Positions 51,268 to 62,500 of a stretch of DNA of 64,000 nt are shown in pieces; the first letter of the stretch is position 1, and the number at the start of each line of letters is the position of its first letter. A model generated the notes under the pieces. It made no database searches. It was not told the DNA's origin and worked only from the letters and a program-made list of their open reading frames with translations. The position numbers and the translations under genes are program-made. Source of the DNA: Labyrinthula sp. Ha (Eukaryota; Sar; Bigyra; Labyrinthulida; Labyrinthulaceae); contig JAALGZ010000005.1 in NCBI GenBank assembly GCA_015227615.1, forward strand, positions 1,612,001 to 1,676,000, in the 5' to 3' direction.

Positions 51268-51619
51268 GATAATTGTTTTGATCCTGATTATCAATAAAAA
51301 AAACTGGGATTTACCGTTTTTTCAAATGGTTCTCATTTAATTTTGATTATCGAATATAAATTGGGCCACAGCAACGTGGGCCTTGTGGCCCTATTTCATA
51401 TTTTTAATTTATGCACCGAATGGAAATGCATATAATAAGGCCATATTGCCCTGGAGTAGTCCAATAATAGGACACAGTAGGGGCATATTCCTCGTTTTTC
51501 TTAAGGATTCTAAACGGTGGCAAAATGAAGTATACATTTCTTGGTAACGTGCTTCAGGGCCTTGTGACGCAGCCTTGTATTGATAATCAATAGTCACTCA
51601 AAATGGTTGTGCAATTATC
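51268..51619. repeat. MITE-like inverted-repeat unit with central hairpin
   Basis: GATAATTG and TGATTATCAATA (51,268-51,275 and 51,285-51,296) recur in inverted order as TATTGATAATCA (51,578-51,589) and CAATTATC (51,612-51,619), giving imperfect terminal inverted repeats about 350 bp apart with unequal spacers. Near the centre is a perfect 8-bp stem GGGCCACA/TGTGGCCC (51,363-51,370 and 51,384-51,391). The unit is non-coding. No target-site duplication was established, so a DNA-transposon origin is inference. Confidence 0.4.
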
Positions 51620-52222
51620 AGAACCAATCATTGAGAAAAAATGAGCAAAACTTTTATTAATATGTTCTCAATTAATCAAACCCGATCCCTAGTTACAGCT
51701 ACATGGGGCTACAAACAGGATAAGTCATATAGTGTTCTAGGCATTTTTCCAAAATTTATTCGGGGAATTTTACTAATTTCTCAAGACTAAATAGTGTTTG
51801 TTTGTGAGAAGCTTATAATTTTCTATTTCTTATTAAGAATTCGGTGTCAAACTGAATCCCTAGGCGCAAAACACACACTGTGATCAGGAAGAGTGAGAGG
51901 AACATGAAGAACCAGGAAGAACAGGAGAAGGTAAAAAGAAAAATGTAGCATTAATCGATGAGTTTTTGAAGATATAGATATATTCACAATTTGTTTAAAT
52001 GTGTTCTTTTCATTTCCTTACAATCCCAATACGCCTTGTGTTCTTGCCCATGTATAACCAAAACTAAATTTCTAAATCCAGCCTGCTATTTGCTGTCTGT
52101 CCAACAAAAACTTCGTGCAGTTTCAGAAATGCCTTTATCAGACAACCTAGAAGAAACTTCAAAACAAGTAAAATCCGAACTTCTTGCCTGAGTTAGCATT
52201 AGCGTTATCATCAGAGATTTTT

Positions 52223-53479
52223 ATGGCAATTGGACAAGACATTCTAAACTGGAGTATAATAGTAATCCTTATCATCTTGTCAGCGACATTCTCAGGGTTA
52301 ACCCTGGGTTTAATGTCGCTCGATAACATAGGGCTAGAAGTCGTTATTGGAGGAGACCCAGAAAGCAATGAAGCGAAATATGCAAGAAAGATACAACCTA
52401 TACGAGCTAAAGGAAACTTGTTGCTGTGTACCTTATTGCTTGGAAATACCTGCGTAAACTCAACACTATCAATTCTTCTTGCTGGTTATACTGGAGGTGC
52501 TATTGGTGTCGTGTTGTCAACTGCTTTAACCTTGATCTTTGGAGAAATAATACCTCAAGCAACTTGTAATAGACATGCACTTTATATAGGAAGTCACGCA
52601 ATAAAGCTTGTAAAGGTTTTCATGGTTGTGTTTTATCCTATCACGTATCCTATCAGTTACTTCCTAGATAGATTTTTTGGGGAAGAGATTGGGGCTATTT
52701 ATACATCTAACCAGTTGAGTAAACTTCTAGAACTTCACGTTAAACATGATCAGCTTAACCAAGAACAAGCACAGATTATGAATGGAGCTATTGTGTATAA
52801 GGAGAAAAAAGTTGAACAAGTTATGACTCAGATGCAAAAGGTATTTATGATAAAGAAAGAAGAAGTTTTAAATTTTGATACAATGAGAAAAATTTTTCAA
52901 ACTGGAAACTCTAGAATACCTGTGTATGAGGAAGCTAGTGAAAATGTGTCTCACCTTCAGATTATTGATCAACTTGATATTCAAGGGCACAAATATCCAA
53001 GATATGTTAATATTGTTGGACTCTTGCTTGTGAAAGATTTAATCTTGATTGATCCGGAAGACCAAGTTACTGTTGAAGCTGTTGTGGAGTTCTTTGGAAG
53101 ACCAATTAATTATGTGTGGAAGGAAACAGATTTGTCGGAAGCTTTGGCGCTGTTTAAATCTGGTAAAGGGCATTTAGCAATCGTACGAGAGGTCAAGACT
53201 TTGGATGAAAATAAGGATCCTGTTTATGTAATGGCTGGATTGATTACACTGGAAGATATAATAGAAGAAATTATCCAGGATGAGATTGTTGATGAAACAG
53301 ATCTTTATGTACAGGTTGAAAATGATGCAACAAGGATACAAAGACAGAATAAATTTAAGAACCAACTTAGCGAAGCAACTTTGCAAAAGTTGAACTTTCT
53401 AATACAACAGCGCAGGGCAGAAAGTAAAAAACGCACTCCAGGAACAGATGGAACTCCAAATGTGATAAAAATAAGTTAA
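52223..53479 (+). CDS. CNNM / CorC-type ion transporter (DUF21 plus CBS pair)
   Basis: 418 aa from the ATG at 52,223. The DUF21 membrane domain (about residues 5-185) has SATFSGLTLGLMSLD in the first helix and the conserved LLLGNTCVNSTLSILL and FGEIIPQA segments. A CBS pair (about 200-365) follows, with EKKVEQVM at its start and AGLITLEDIIEEI at its end. The C-terminal 50 aa are basic and polar. The CNNM family controls Mg2+ efflux or homeostasis at the plasma membrane, with nucleotide sensing by the CBS pair. There is no cNMP-binding-like C-terminal domain as in animal CNNMs, so it resembles the shorter plant and fungal (MAM3-like) forms. An upstream exon adding about 23 residues is possible. 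Convergent with the GST gene, 237 bp apart. Confidence 0.92.
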   Translation: MAIGQDILNWSIIVILIILSATFSGLTLGLMSLDNIGLEVVIGGDPESNEAKYARKIQPIRAKGNLLLCTLLLGNTCVNSTLSILLAGYTGGAIGVVLSTALTLIFGEIIPQATCNRHALYIGSHAIKLVKVFMVVFYPITYPISYFLDRFFGEEIGAIYTSNQLSKLLELHVKHDQLNQEQAQIMNGAIVYKEKKVEQVMTQMQKVFMIKKEEVLNFDTMRKIFQTGNSRIPVYEEASENVSHLQIIDQLDIQGHKYPRYVNIVGLLLVKDLILIDPEDQVTVEAVVEFFGRPINYVWKETDLSEALALFKSGKGHLAIVREVKTLDENKDPVYVMAGLITLEDIIEEIIQDEIVDETDLYVQVENDATRIQRQNKFKNQLSEATLQKLNFLIQQRRAESKKRTPGTDGTPNVIKIS

Positions 53480-53716
53480 TATCTTGTATTTCCCGCATGT
53501 AAGCCTTATATGTTTAACTCTGCTAAACTCGAAAGATTTATTACACTTTCTTGTGCTGTCAAAATTAATCAGACCAACAGATACCAGCACGAAAAATCAT
53601 TTTACACAAAAGAAAAAAATCAAGAATGATCTAGAAATAAGTTAGTAATGTCTCAATAATATCAAAAAGACGGTTAAAAAATTAAAATACTTAGTCGCTC
53701 TATAAAACAACTCTTT
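53480..53716. terminator. shared 3' region of two convergent genes
   Basis: The 237 bp between the stop codons of the CNNM-type and GST genes must hold both polyadenylation regions. It is AT-rich with A-runs (AAAAGAAAAAAATC near 53,607). No canonical AATAAA hexamer was noted on the plus strand. Assignment is by position. Confidence 0.35.
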
Positions 53717-54595
53717 TTACGATCCGAAAGGAGTTACCTTTTCGCCTGCCTGCACAGCAGGTCTCTTGCTGATCCTATCAACCCAGCCCAGCACATTGGT
53801 GTACTTATCAGTTGACAGAAATTCCTTCGCGTTGTACCCCTGAGGATGAAAAAGGACAGTAACCCAAGGATAAATAGCAATGTCAGCAATCGAGTAGTCA
53901 GCCTCGTCATTTCCACACATATAGTTACTTGCTGCAAGATGTTTATCCAATACTGATAGCAACCTCTGTACTTCCATACCATATCTAGCTACTCCATAGT
54001 TTCTCGCCTCGACTTGATCTGCGGGTGCATAGCGATAAAAGTGACCAAATTGTCCAAAGTATGGAGCAGATCCCATCTGCCACATGAGCCAGTTAATCAC
54101 TTCAGCCCTCTTCGCAGGTTCCTCCATAGGAGGTATGAACTTCTTGTGCTTATCTGCTAGATACATCAATATACTTCCGCTCTCAAATAATCTAATTTCA
54201 GGCTCAGCACTTTGATCTAGCATTGCTGGTATTTTTGAGTTCGGATTGATGTCAACAAATCCCGACTTGAATTGATCTCCTTTCATTATGTTAATCGTGT
54301 ATGCATCGTATTCCACGCCAAGTTCTTCTAGCATAATACCAATTTTCACACCATTTGGTGTACCAAGGCTATATAGCTGGTAAGGCTTATCTCCTTTTGG
54401 TAGATCTTCTTGAGTTCTTGCTCCGGCCTCGGCAGAGTTAACACTTGCAAATTTATTTCCTGCAGCCGCTTCAAAAAGTTTTTCAATCTTAGAAGGAGCA
54501 ACCCATTTTGCCTCAGACATATTTCTTGATATAGTTTTATTCAGATGTGTTTTGGTTACTTGAATGCAAAGATTTCTTGTCAATCTATTTAGCAT
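53717..54595 (-). CDS. YghU-like glutathione S-transferase / disulphide reductase with organellar leader
   Basis: Intronless, 292 aa. Residues 1-25 (MLNRLTRNLCIQ and following) are rich in Arg, Thr and Asn and lack acidic residues, as expected of a mitochondrial presequence; a second in-frame ATG (residue 26, MSEAKW) would give a cytosolic form. The rest follows the bacterial YghU layout: LYSLGTPNGVKIGIMLEELG (thioredoxin fold, glutathione-site TPNG), NPNSKIPA, FESGSILMYLA, then the all-helical domain with GHFYRYAP, YSIADIAIYPW and RPAVQ. YghU enzymes bind two glutathiones and reduce disulphides rather than conjugating xenobiotics. The family is mainly bacterial and fungal, so transfer is possible. 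Convergent with the CNNM-type gene. Confidence 0.92.
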   Translation of the reverse strand: MLNRLTRNLCIQVTKTHLNKTISRNMSEAKWVAPSKIEKLFEAAAGNKFASVNSAEAGARTQEDLPKGDKPYQLYSLGTPNGVKIGIMLEELGVEYDAYTINIMKGDQFKSGFVDINPNSKIPAMLDQSAEPEIRLFESGSILMYLADKHKKFIPPMEEPAKRAEVINWLMWQMGSAPYFGQFGHFYRYAPADQVEARNYGVARYGMEVQRLLSVLDKHLAASNYMCGNDEADYSIADIAIYPWVTVLFHPQGYNAKEFLSTDKYTNVLGWVDRISKRPAVQAGEKVTPFGS

Positions 54596-57500
54596 AAAAA
54601 TTTGTTTCTACTTTATATCTTTATTTCGCCGAATATCGAACCGACAAAATTCCGATTTTCCCGAGAAAAAAAGAAAAACCGGAAAATAGATAAATGAATA
54701 ACCGTTTACCTGAAGATAAACCTAAAGCTAAGAACTTCAAGGATCGAGCAAAATGCTTTTAAATATATGATCATACACCAGTACCTGAGAAATAAAAAAT
54801 ATTATTAGTAACTGTAACTCTTAAAAGCAACTCAAGCCAAGGGATCCTCTTGGGAAGTGATTGTCCACTAGTATTGTTTGAGAAGAGATAATATCTGAGG
54901 AACTACTTATCTAATAGAAAGTACAAGAAAGTTTGTTACCTTTCCCGCAGATTGGGAAATTTAGTTAACTTATTAAAAGCTAAGCAGTGAACGGTATTTT
55001 TAATTTTCTCTACAAGGTCAATGAATCTTCTTAATCAGCCGTACTGACAAAGCTTCGCGTGAAATAGTTTCTTCCGAAACTGTGCCTACTCCATTGACAA
55101 CAAGGAGATCTTTGCAAAAAATATTGTCACATTTCTACCTGGGGAAATTCATTAATTTTCAAATTCTGACTAACCATAATTCGATGTAGGCACAAATAAA
55201 AATTTCTGTGATTTGAACTCTTTTCATTTATTGTACTGTAATTGTAGAAATGTTTAAACCTTTGTCGTAAATTGATGAATCCAATATGAACCAATGTGTT
55301 ATAAGCTTCAAATAAGGAATGGTTAAAAGAACAATGTAATTTAAGCTTAGTCATGGCGTCTATAGGTGAAGAATCTACCTAAAATATAGTCTGTTCTGGT
55401 TACTTAAAATCCGTTTGCAGCAACTTTCCTAGGCAATTATTGATCCTGGACTTTACATTACAATCTCATTTTTTATTGTAGGTAGGTTTATGCTAAAATT
55501 GGTGCAAATTCTATCATTTAATCTTAGCTACACAGCAAGTCGATAAACAGATTTAGGTATAACGAATATTTTCCGCTACACCAATGCAATCACCGAACTC
55601 AAGTAAGAAGAATGTGTTTAATAATATTTTCAAAATGCAATTATAAATTTTATTTAGTTATTTTGATGTTGCTAAAATTCTTTCTCCAGCCATTTTACTA
55701 CATATAATAGATTCTACGAAGAAAACCAATCTCTATTCAAGAAAACCATTCTTACGAAGTGGTTGTATGTGGCAAACTCTACCATTATTCAGGGATCATT
55801 TACAATGATAAATACCTTGTAGATATGTCAGTAGTTGGAAACTGTGAAGAAAGAGCTAGAAGTACTAGCTTTCATAAAAGCAGCGGTAGTAATATAAAAA
55901 TCTTACTGCCTAGGAGCATAATCTGCTCCGTCACTAACTTGATACAGAGGCAAGCCTTCCTTACAACTTTAGATTGTATAGGTAACTGTAACATCACTCG
56001 TGAGGTTATTCGATAGTAGTGTGATCAAGCACAATTTCACAGTTTCCCGCCTCATGTGAGAATGTCATGAACGTATGAAAAATTGAAACAAGTTACTTAA
56101 ACTCTAATTAATTTGAAAACCATCCTGAGCGGAGATAATTGTTTCATACTAGAGCATCTGTCTTGCAACCATATATGTCAATTGAGAAAAAAAAAAAGCT
56201 GATATATGTCAAAGGTATGTGTATTTTGTCAGCAACTTCTAGATTAACATCTCTTGACATACTTATTTAAAGCATAGTAAAACTCTGGCCTGCTTAATTT
56301 GCCTAGTAAAGTCGCTTTCAGGAGATTCTAGAGAGGGTTATTGTTCTCACCAGTATTTTAAGAATATAACAAACTCAGAATGAAAAACATCAATTTCAAG
56401 TCTAGGCAATGCTGCGATAGACTCCATGTAAAAGCCAAAGTTTATGAAACATTTTTATTTATTTGCGTTCTTATCTGATGGCAAAAAAAACTAGTCTTGA
56501 GGTAGACTTTACAAGACTAATTCTCAAGTATTAATAAGTTTGAATAGGTTTTATTACTCGGTTATTTAGCTCCTGAGGCTAAGTAGGTATCCGTTTTATT
56601 ATTAGCAGTCTAAACTTTGGTAAAGACAGAAAATAAATATTTGAAAAGACGCAGGCTATTCTTGTTCGACTATATGAACAACAAGAAAAGGTCTGTATAC
56701 TTTATGATAGAGTCTAAGAATCTTAAGATCAGTTAATTGAAACTTCATGAACAAAGCCTATGTTTAATAACAAATATTCTCTTACAATTCTGTAGAAAGT
56801 TTTATGTATATAGCAACTTTGGCACATTTTGACATAAGATTGTTGTATTGAAATTGGTCAAACATAGCTTGTATATCGTTATGAGGTTTTTCATTATTGG
56901 TTATTAAAATAGTTAGTTATAAATGATTGGTAGAATATATTAATATGATTGGATGAATACTATGACCATAAGAGTCAGAGTGAGAATCCAAGAGAATCAC
57001 AAAAAGGTTAAGAGTAAATAAAGTCAATCAGAGTTACAACGTACTAGCAACCAGAGACCAGTATACAAGAAGCCAAGATAGCAGTCAAGTTATATCCCTA
57101 AAGTTCGAACGAAGCCAGCTATTTGAAGTCCATACCAAATAGTTCGACTTGAGAATTATATCAGCTCAAAAGAAACCCGATTGCTAAGAATGTATTGTGC
57201 CCTGATATATGATTAAGGAAACCTATTCATTTTAAAGAAGCATTCATGAATAAACTTAATGCTTTCAATCGAACATTCTTACTTATCATTGCTAGAATTT
57301 CATTTTTAATTTTAGCGCATGCTCCTAGTTATTTCGAACTTTTGCAATAATAAATGTAAATTTTAAGCATAATCCATAAAGTCTGCATGTTCTTCAGTGT
57401 ATGTATCTAATTCTCTTCTCAATTTCCTGCTGCACATCACAAAATAAAACCTACAGGGCGAGACCTTGCATCCTTTGGTAGGGGTATCAATAAAGTAGTG

Positions 57501-58171
57501 CTCAAGATTATCAGGTACCAATTGTATTTCTTGAGAAACTAGTACGAAGCCCATTATTATATTTACAGGATAAGTTATTATTGTTTGTTCATAGTGCGAG
57601 AGAAATCTGGTACTGAATACATCTCTGAATTCATAAAATTTTTACCTATTAATGCTTAAGACTTCCTTTTCTTAGCATAATTATACACAGGTTTATACTT
57701 AAAATATTCCTTTAAAATATATAAATTTGATTTAAAAAGTGCTTGAATATAACAGAAGCGCCGGGAAAAAACTAGTTGTACTGTTCTGTTCCGCTATGAC
57801 ACAATATGATTATTTCGCTCTCGTTATTACTTAAGGTTTCCTTTCTTTAAATGTCGTTACTAGTGTTGGAAATGATTCTGTGAAGTTGAAATTAGTTTCA
57901 TGTAATTTCAATAGGGAATCCTAGTTTAATGCTCTGTTTTATCGAATTTATGTTCTTTTCAGTGGAACAAATGCGTGACAAGAGGCTTCATATAAAAAGA
58001 TATAGTATAGTAGTTATGGTCTGTCCGATGATTATTTTCTGTCTAAAACTTGTTTCACAAGAGTTTCTAAATATTAATGTCGTGAAGCAATATTGATATA
58101 TGATTCTTCGTCATAGTTTAACAAATATTTACATGTTGTTCAAAATGCATTATGGCATTACCGTAAATAAA
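54596..58171. other. gene-poor intergenic region
   Basis: No gene was supported. Frames at 55,759-56,016 (plus) and 57,363-57,554 (minus, 63 codons from an ATG) have no recognisable motifs. The last 500 bp precede the omega-amidase gene and should carry its promoter; no consensus box stands out. Confidence 0.45.
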
Positions 58172-59041
58172 ATGACAAGCAAAAAGTTTGCGATTGGTTT
58201 GTGCCAATTTTTCGCAGGCCCTGACAAGGCTGCAAACTTATCCACAGCTAAAGAAAACATTGCAAAGGCAGTGCAACAAGGTGCTCAGTTGGTTACACTC
58301 CCCGAATGTTTTAACTCTCCATACTCTACGGACCAGTTCAGGAAATACTCGGAGACTATTCCGAAGGAAAAGGAAGCACCAAACAGAGATACTCAACCAA
58401 CTAGTCACTTCCTCACCTCAATTGCAAAAGAACATGGCATATTCCTAGTTGGAGGATCGTTTCCAGAGCTTGATGACAACAAAGTGTACAACACTTGCCT
58501 CGTAATCAACCCAAATGGAGAAATAATCGCTAAACACAGAAAAGTACATTTGTTCGATATCTCAGTACCAGGTGGAATTACATTCAGAGAAAGTGATACT
58601 TTATCATCTGGAAACTCTGCAACAACATTTGACACTCCGTGGTGTAAAATAGGAGTAGGAATCTGCTATGATTTGCGTTTTCCTGAACTGGCGCTGCTTC
58701 TTCGTCAAGCCGGGTGTGAGATGCTTATCTACCCAGGAGCTTTTAATACAACAACTGGACCTCCACATTGGAAATTGTTGCAAAGGGGAAGAGCTTTGGA
58801 TATGCAGTGTTATGTAGCCACGGCTTCTCCTTCAAGAAATGTAAAACCAGAAGGATATCAAGCTTATGGACATAGTATGGTTGTTGATCCTTGGGGAACT
58901 GTTCTGCAAGAAGCTGATGAAAAACCCGCAGTTATTGTACAGGAAATAGATTTAAACAAAGTGAAGAGTGTGAGAGAAAGTATTCCCACGTCCAAGCAGA
59001 AAAGAGAGGATTTATACAACTTGGTTTCATTAAAAGTTTAA
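58172..59041 (+). CDS. omega-amidase, NIT2-like carbon-nitrogen hydrolase
   Basis: 289 aa from the ATG at 58,172 (MTSKKFAIG), where family similarity begins; an upstream in-frame ATG at 58,100 would add 24 residues that do not look like a strong targeting signal. The nitrilase-fold catalytic triad is E45 (LPECFNSPY), K124 (KHRKVHLFD) and C165 (GICYDLRFPE), all with family-typical context; GPPHWKLLQRGRALD and the C-terminal VVDPWGTVL also match. NIT2 hydrolyses alpha-ketoglutaramate and alpha-ketosuccinamate to ammonia and the keto acid, closing the glutamine and asparagine transaminase cycles in cytosol and mitochondria. Convergent with an unknown small gene, 49 bp between stops. Confidence 0.95.
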   Translation: MTSKKFAIGLCQFFAGPDKAANLSTAKENIAKAVQQGAQLVTLPECFNSPYSTDQFRKYSETIPKEKEAPNRDTQPTSHFLTSIAKEHGIFLVGGSFPELDDNKVYNTCLVINPNGEIIAKHRKVHLFDISVPGGITFRESDTLSSGNSATTFDTPWCKIGVGICYDLRFPELALLLRQAGCEMLIYPGAFNTTTGPPHWKLLQRGRALDMQCYVATASPSRNVKPEGYQAYGHSMVVDPWGTVLQEADEKPAVIVQEIDLNKVKSVRESIPTSKQKREDLYNLVSLKV

Positions 59042-59090
59042 GCTACCTTAACACTTTTTTCTTATACGAATCTAACAATTTATTTTAAAC

Positions 59091-59540
59091 CTATAATTTT
59101 TTTTGTAGGAAATCCAATGACAACCTTTTTTGTCTTTTATTCTCATGAATTGTAAATGGATCTCCAAGGATCTTTTGGGATTTCTTCGTGAGTAGTTTAT
59201 AATCTCCCATCAGGTGCAAAGTCTTGGGAGAAACGTTTTGTCGAATCTCAGCTGTCACAACATTTCTATCTTTCCAATCTAGAAACTCATCTCCAAGAAT
59301 AGTCAGTGCTTTTTCTGGGATATGTTTGTTTTCATATTGTTTCGCAATAAAGATTTTTTCCTTATCGAACGCCGCGAACACCGCTTCTTTCTTCTTCTCC
59401 TCCTCTAAGAAGTTATTTATCTCGAGAGAAGATTCTTCTGGACTACGAACTCTTTTTGAAATAGAGGACTTTGAACGTAGTCTTCCTACTCTTTCTTTAA
59501 AAGAAGATATTAAGTTTCCAACTTTTGTACTAATAGTCAT
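59091..59540 (-). CDS. unknown 149-aa basic protein with repeated LGD/MGD motifs
   Basis: Intronless, 149 aa, ATG at 59,540. It is 49 bp tail-to-tail from NIT2, and its codon content resembles the other genes, which supports it being real. The N-terminus is basic and serine-rich with an RSKSSISKR segment (possible phosphosites). The middle is a charged helix (LEEEKKKEAVFAAFDKEK). The C-terminal half contains three similar units: KALTILGDEFLDW, KTLHLMGDYKLLT and QKILGDPFTIH. No signal peptide or membrane segment. I do not recognise a family. Confidence 0.65.
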   Translation of the reverse strand: MTISTKVGNLISSFKERVGRLRSKSSISKRVRSPEESSLEINNFLEEEKKKEAVFAAFDKEKIFIAKQYENKHIPEKALTILGDEFLDWKDRNVVTAEIRQNVSPKTLHLMGDYKLLTKKSQKILGDPFTIHENKRQKRLSLDFLQKKL

Positions 59541-62500
59541 TTTATATTCTTATTTTGTATATCAGGAGTTAGTTTTATTATGTTTGTTTAGTTTACCAAT
59601 ATTTTAATTGGTGCTGAAATAGACACAGGTTCCCAGTTTAATGGGATAAAACAAATAGTTGTATAAAACGACCAGAAAACAATATTCTAATAAAGTCATT
59701 CTGTATTCAGAAATTATATTATTTTTATCAGATTGTTTTGATGTATAGTAAGGAAATTATATTTGGAACAGTTCTTTTACTAAATAAAATAAGTGAATCT
59801 TGAGTAGACTAACAATTTAGAAAAAAAGTATTGTGCGGAGAGATTTTATCCCAAGAACGTCTTCATAGCTTCGAGGTTATAAAATTTCAATTCATCCTAT
59901 ATGTTAATCTGCTTTACTATTAAAAAAGCCGATAGTACTTTACTATAACTACAAACTCCAGCTAGTAACATCTTTCAGGGGATTTAATTTGTCCCTAGAA
60001 GTAATTTTGCCCAGACCACAACTCTTTGATTCGAAAGAATTTTCGTTTTAATTTCACAAAACCATCACTTATTTAGTTGAGCTAGTTGAGCTAGTTGCAT
60101 CATTAATCAAAAATACCTGAGTTAGTCAATTCAATCAACTTAAAAATTAAATATATGATTATGAGTTAATAATCATATTTCAATTACATTGACATATCAG
60201 GTTAACTGTGAATCCTTCAGTTTTTTTTCGTAGTTATATTTAGACCCAAGGGTAAAATAGCAATACTGATACTGGTTATGTAAATATTATCACCAAACTG
60301 CTTTTGCTTGGAGCATACTTTTAACTAAGTTTGATGAAAATACTCAGAATTATTGTTTCAGCAAATCTAACATTTAAGAATTCAGCGAGTATCTTGTGCT
60401 AGGTTTTGTCATTTGGAATGACAATACTTATTCAGTTGATGCATCTAAGTATCTGTATTTCAGCGGCCAAGATTGTTGGCTGCATCCTAGGAAAATATAT
60501 TTATTCAATTTAATGAAACGTTGGAGAAACTAACAGGATATTCAGTTATGTTGCAAAGAGATGTGCGTTCAATTCATCGCTGACAAGATATGACCACGAA
60601 AGACATTGATAAAGGTTCTGAAGTACTTGCTCTCTATATTTGTTTAACAGTGTTTTATTTTCTCTGCCTGTGAATCTTTGCTTTTAATGTTTGACTAGGG
60701 CTTAAGAGTAGCCTAACGAGAGTAATTACATCAGCTTCTGCTTCCAAGTGAATGATGGAACGTTAGTAGACAGGTCCTGCTCACTGGAAAAAAGTTACGA
60801 GCTAGTTGCTTAGAGATTCAGTCAGTGTCTCTGGTCAGTCACAACGCAAGACAGTAAGAGTACAATTCATAGACTTATAGATTTGGTGACATGTAGTATT
60901 TCATTCAATTTATCAATCTCCTTAGGTTACGTGTGAAGCCATCAGACAAATAATGCCTACCCTGGATCAGGTCATTTTCTGCAATGTTACGTTAGAGAAT
61001 ACTCCTCCACTAACATTAATGATATCCATGCTGGAGCTTTCATTTACTTGGCTAGAGAAAATCAAATCATAAAAATCTAGCTTCAAGAGAATCTATAAAG
61101 AATAAAACTTATAAAAGGTGTTTTTGGCAATCACACTAATAAAAACTCCGAGCAAGAGCTTACAAACTTAAGGCAGAGCCTCTTGTTGCAGCTATATACC
61201 CTTTGCCCATCAGTGTTTACAGGTAAATGCAATTTTTTTACATGAAAATATGGTGAATAATAGCTGTATGCTGTAACATATTTCTGTTATCCTTTTTTTA
61301 GAAACTTAATAGAATATTTCACTACTAGGTAGGGATTACTTAATTTCTCTTCTGTTTTAAGTTAAGATAGCAGTTTTCAGTTTCCGCTCCTATTTTCTTG
61401 GCTTTATGCCAACTCTCCCATAAAATTAACCACGCGGCTAGTTTGAGTCTATGCGGAAACTGTACAACATCACCGCAAACCATTTACAATGCAAAGTGTT
61501 TATTAGATTCTTGCCCTGACCAGTTTAATTAATATTAGAATCGGCAATTTCTTGGTAAAATAATATTTTCCAGAACAGAACTCTGTGGATACAGCTCTCG
61601 TTTTCTTGAGATTTTGCATGGGTACTATTCTGGTCTATCTCCGGAGTTGGGTTAAAGCACCGCATGGTTCTGGAGTAAATGAAGACCCTTGGGTGGTAAT
61701 ATGTAGTTGCTCAACTATAGTTGGCTCAATCAATTATATTATACCTTTCCTGTCAAAAGTGAGAAGAGTTTTCGACTAGTTTACTGGGTTGGTTGAGTTG
61801 CAATAAAATTCATTAGCAGACATTGGTGGAATATAGGATGCTCTAAGTAGGTTAATGTATGTCTTCGTTTTCTTCACTTAAATCGCATAAAAACTTGGTT
61901 ATAGGTTTTACCAGACCTTTTGCTCCAATTTGTGGTATACTAGTTCACGTGGCTCACATCTCTCACATCTTTTGTAAAGCATTTGTTTAAGATCTTTATG
62001 TTCCAACTCATCATTGGTTGAATTACCTTGTATATCCTTTATTCCCGTCACTTCTCTTATCTTCAGGGAAACCAAAGTGATAGTACTATATGAAATTTAG
62101 AGTGTAACTTTAAAGTTTAGAGACGTGATAAAAATGTAACTGCTGTTCCTATAGTAATTTATTTAAAAAAATAGAAATTCAAATGTTACTCTACATTATT
62201 AAACTAGGACAAAGTCTTTTATAACAAGTCATTTCAACCTCTGAGGAGAGATTGAGCTAGATTTACAGTATATGTAAGTAGGAATACGTTAAAAATGATA
62301 ACTATGCAACTATCATACCTGCAAAGCATTGCCTCAATGTTTCCCATACACCAACAATGTAGAGGCTGTTCAAGGGACGAGTCACCCACTCGGGGATACT
62401 TTAACAGTTTCTGTGATAATATTCCTTGTCCCGTAATAAACAAGGGTGCTTTTAAATGTTACATGCGTACGCACATATGTGTCTTAGGACCACAGCTGGG

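Larger units (their letters stand above)
49549..52222. other. gene-poor region with possible mobile-element traces
   Basis: No intact gene. It contains a weak LINE-like reverse-transcriptase trace (50,740-50,905) and an inverted-repeat unit (51,268-51,619), listed separately. An open frame ending near 52,167 may be a first exon of the downstream CNNM-type gene (ATG at 52,129) if a 25-nt intron, 52,168-52,192, is removed; that intron would be shorter than all others here, so I did not adopt it. Confidence 0.45.

Noticed and set aside
52168-52192. 25-nt intron joining an ATG at 52,129 to the CNNM-type gene
   Set aside because: It restores frame with GT-AG ends, but it is shorter than every other intron here and the gene is complete from the ATG at 52,223. 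RNA data would decide.
57363-57554. 63-codon minus-strand frame from an ATG
   Set aside because: Short, no family, no nearby gene; left out as a gene for lack of support.
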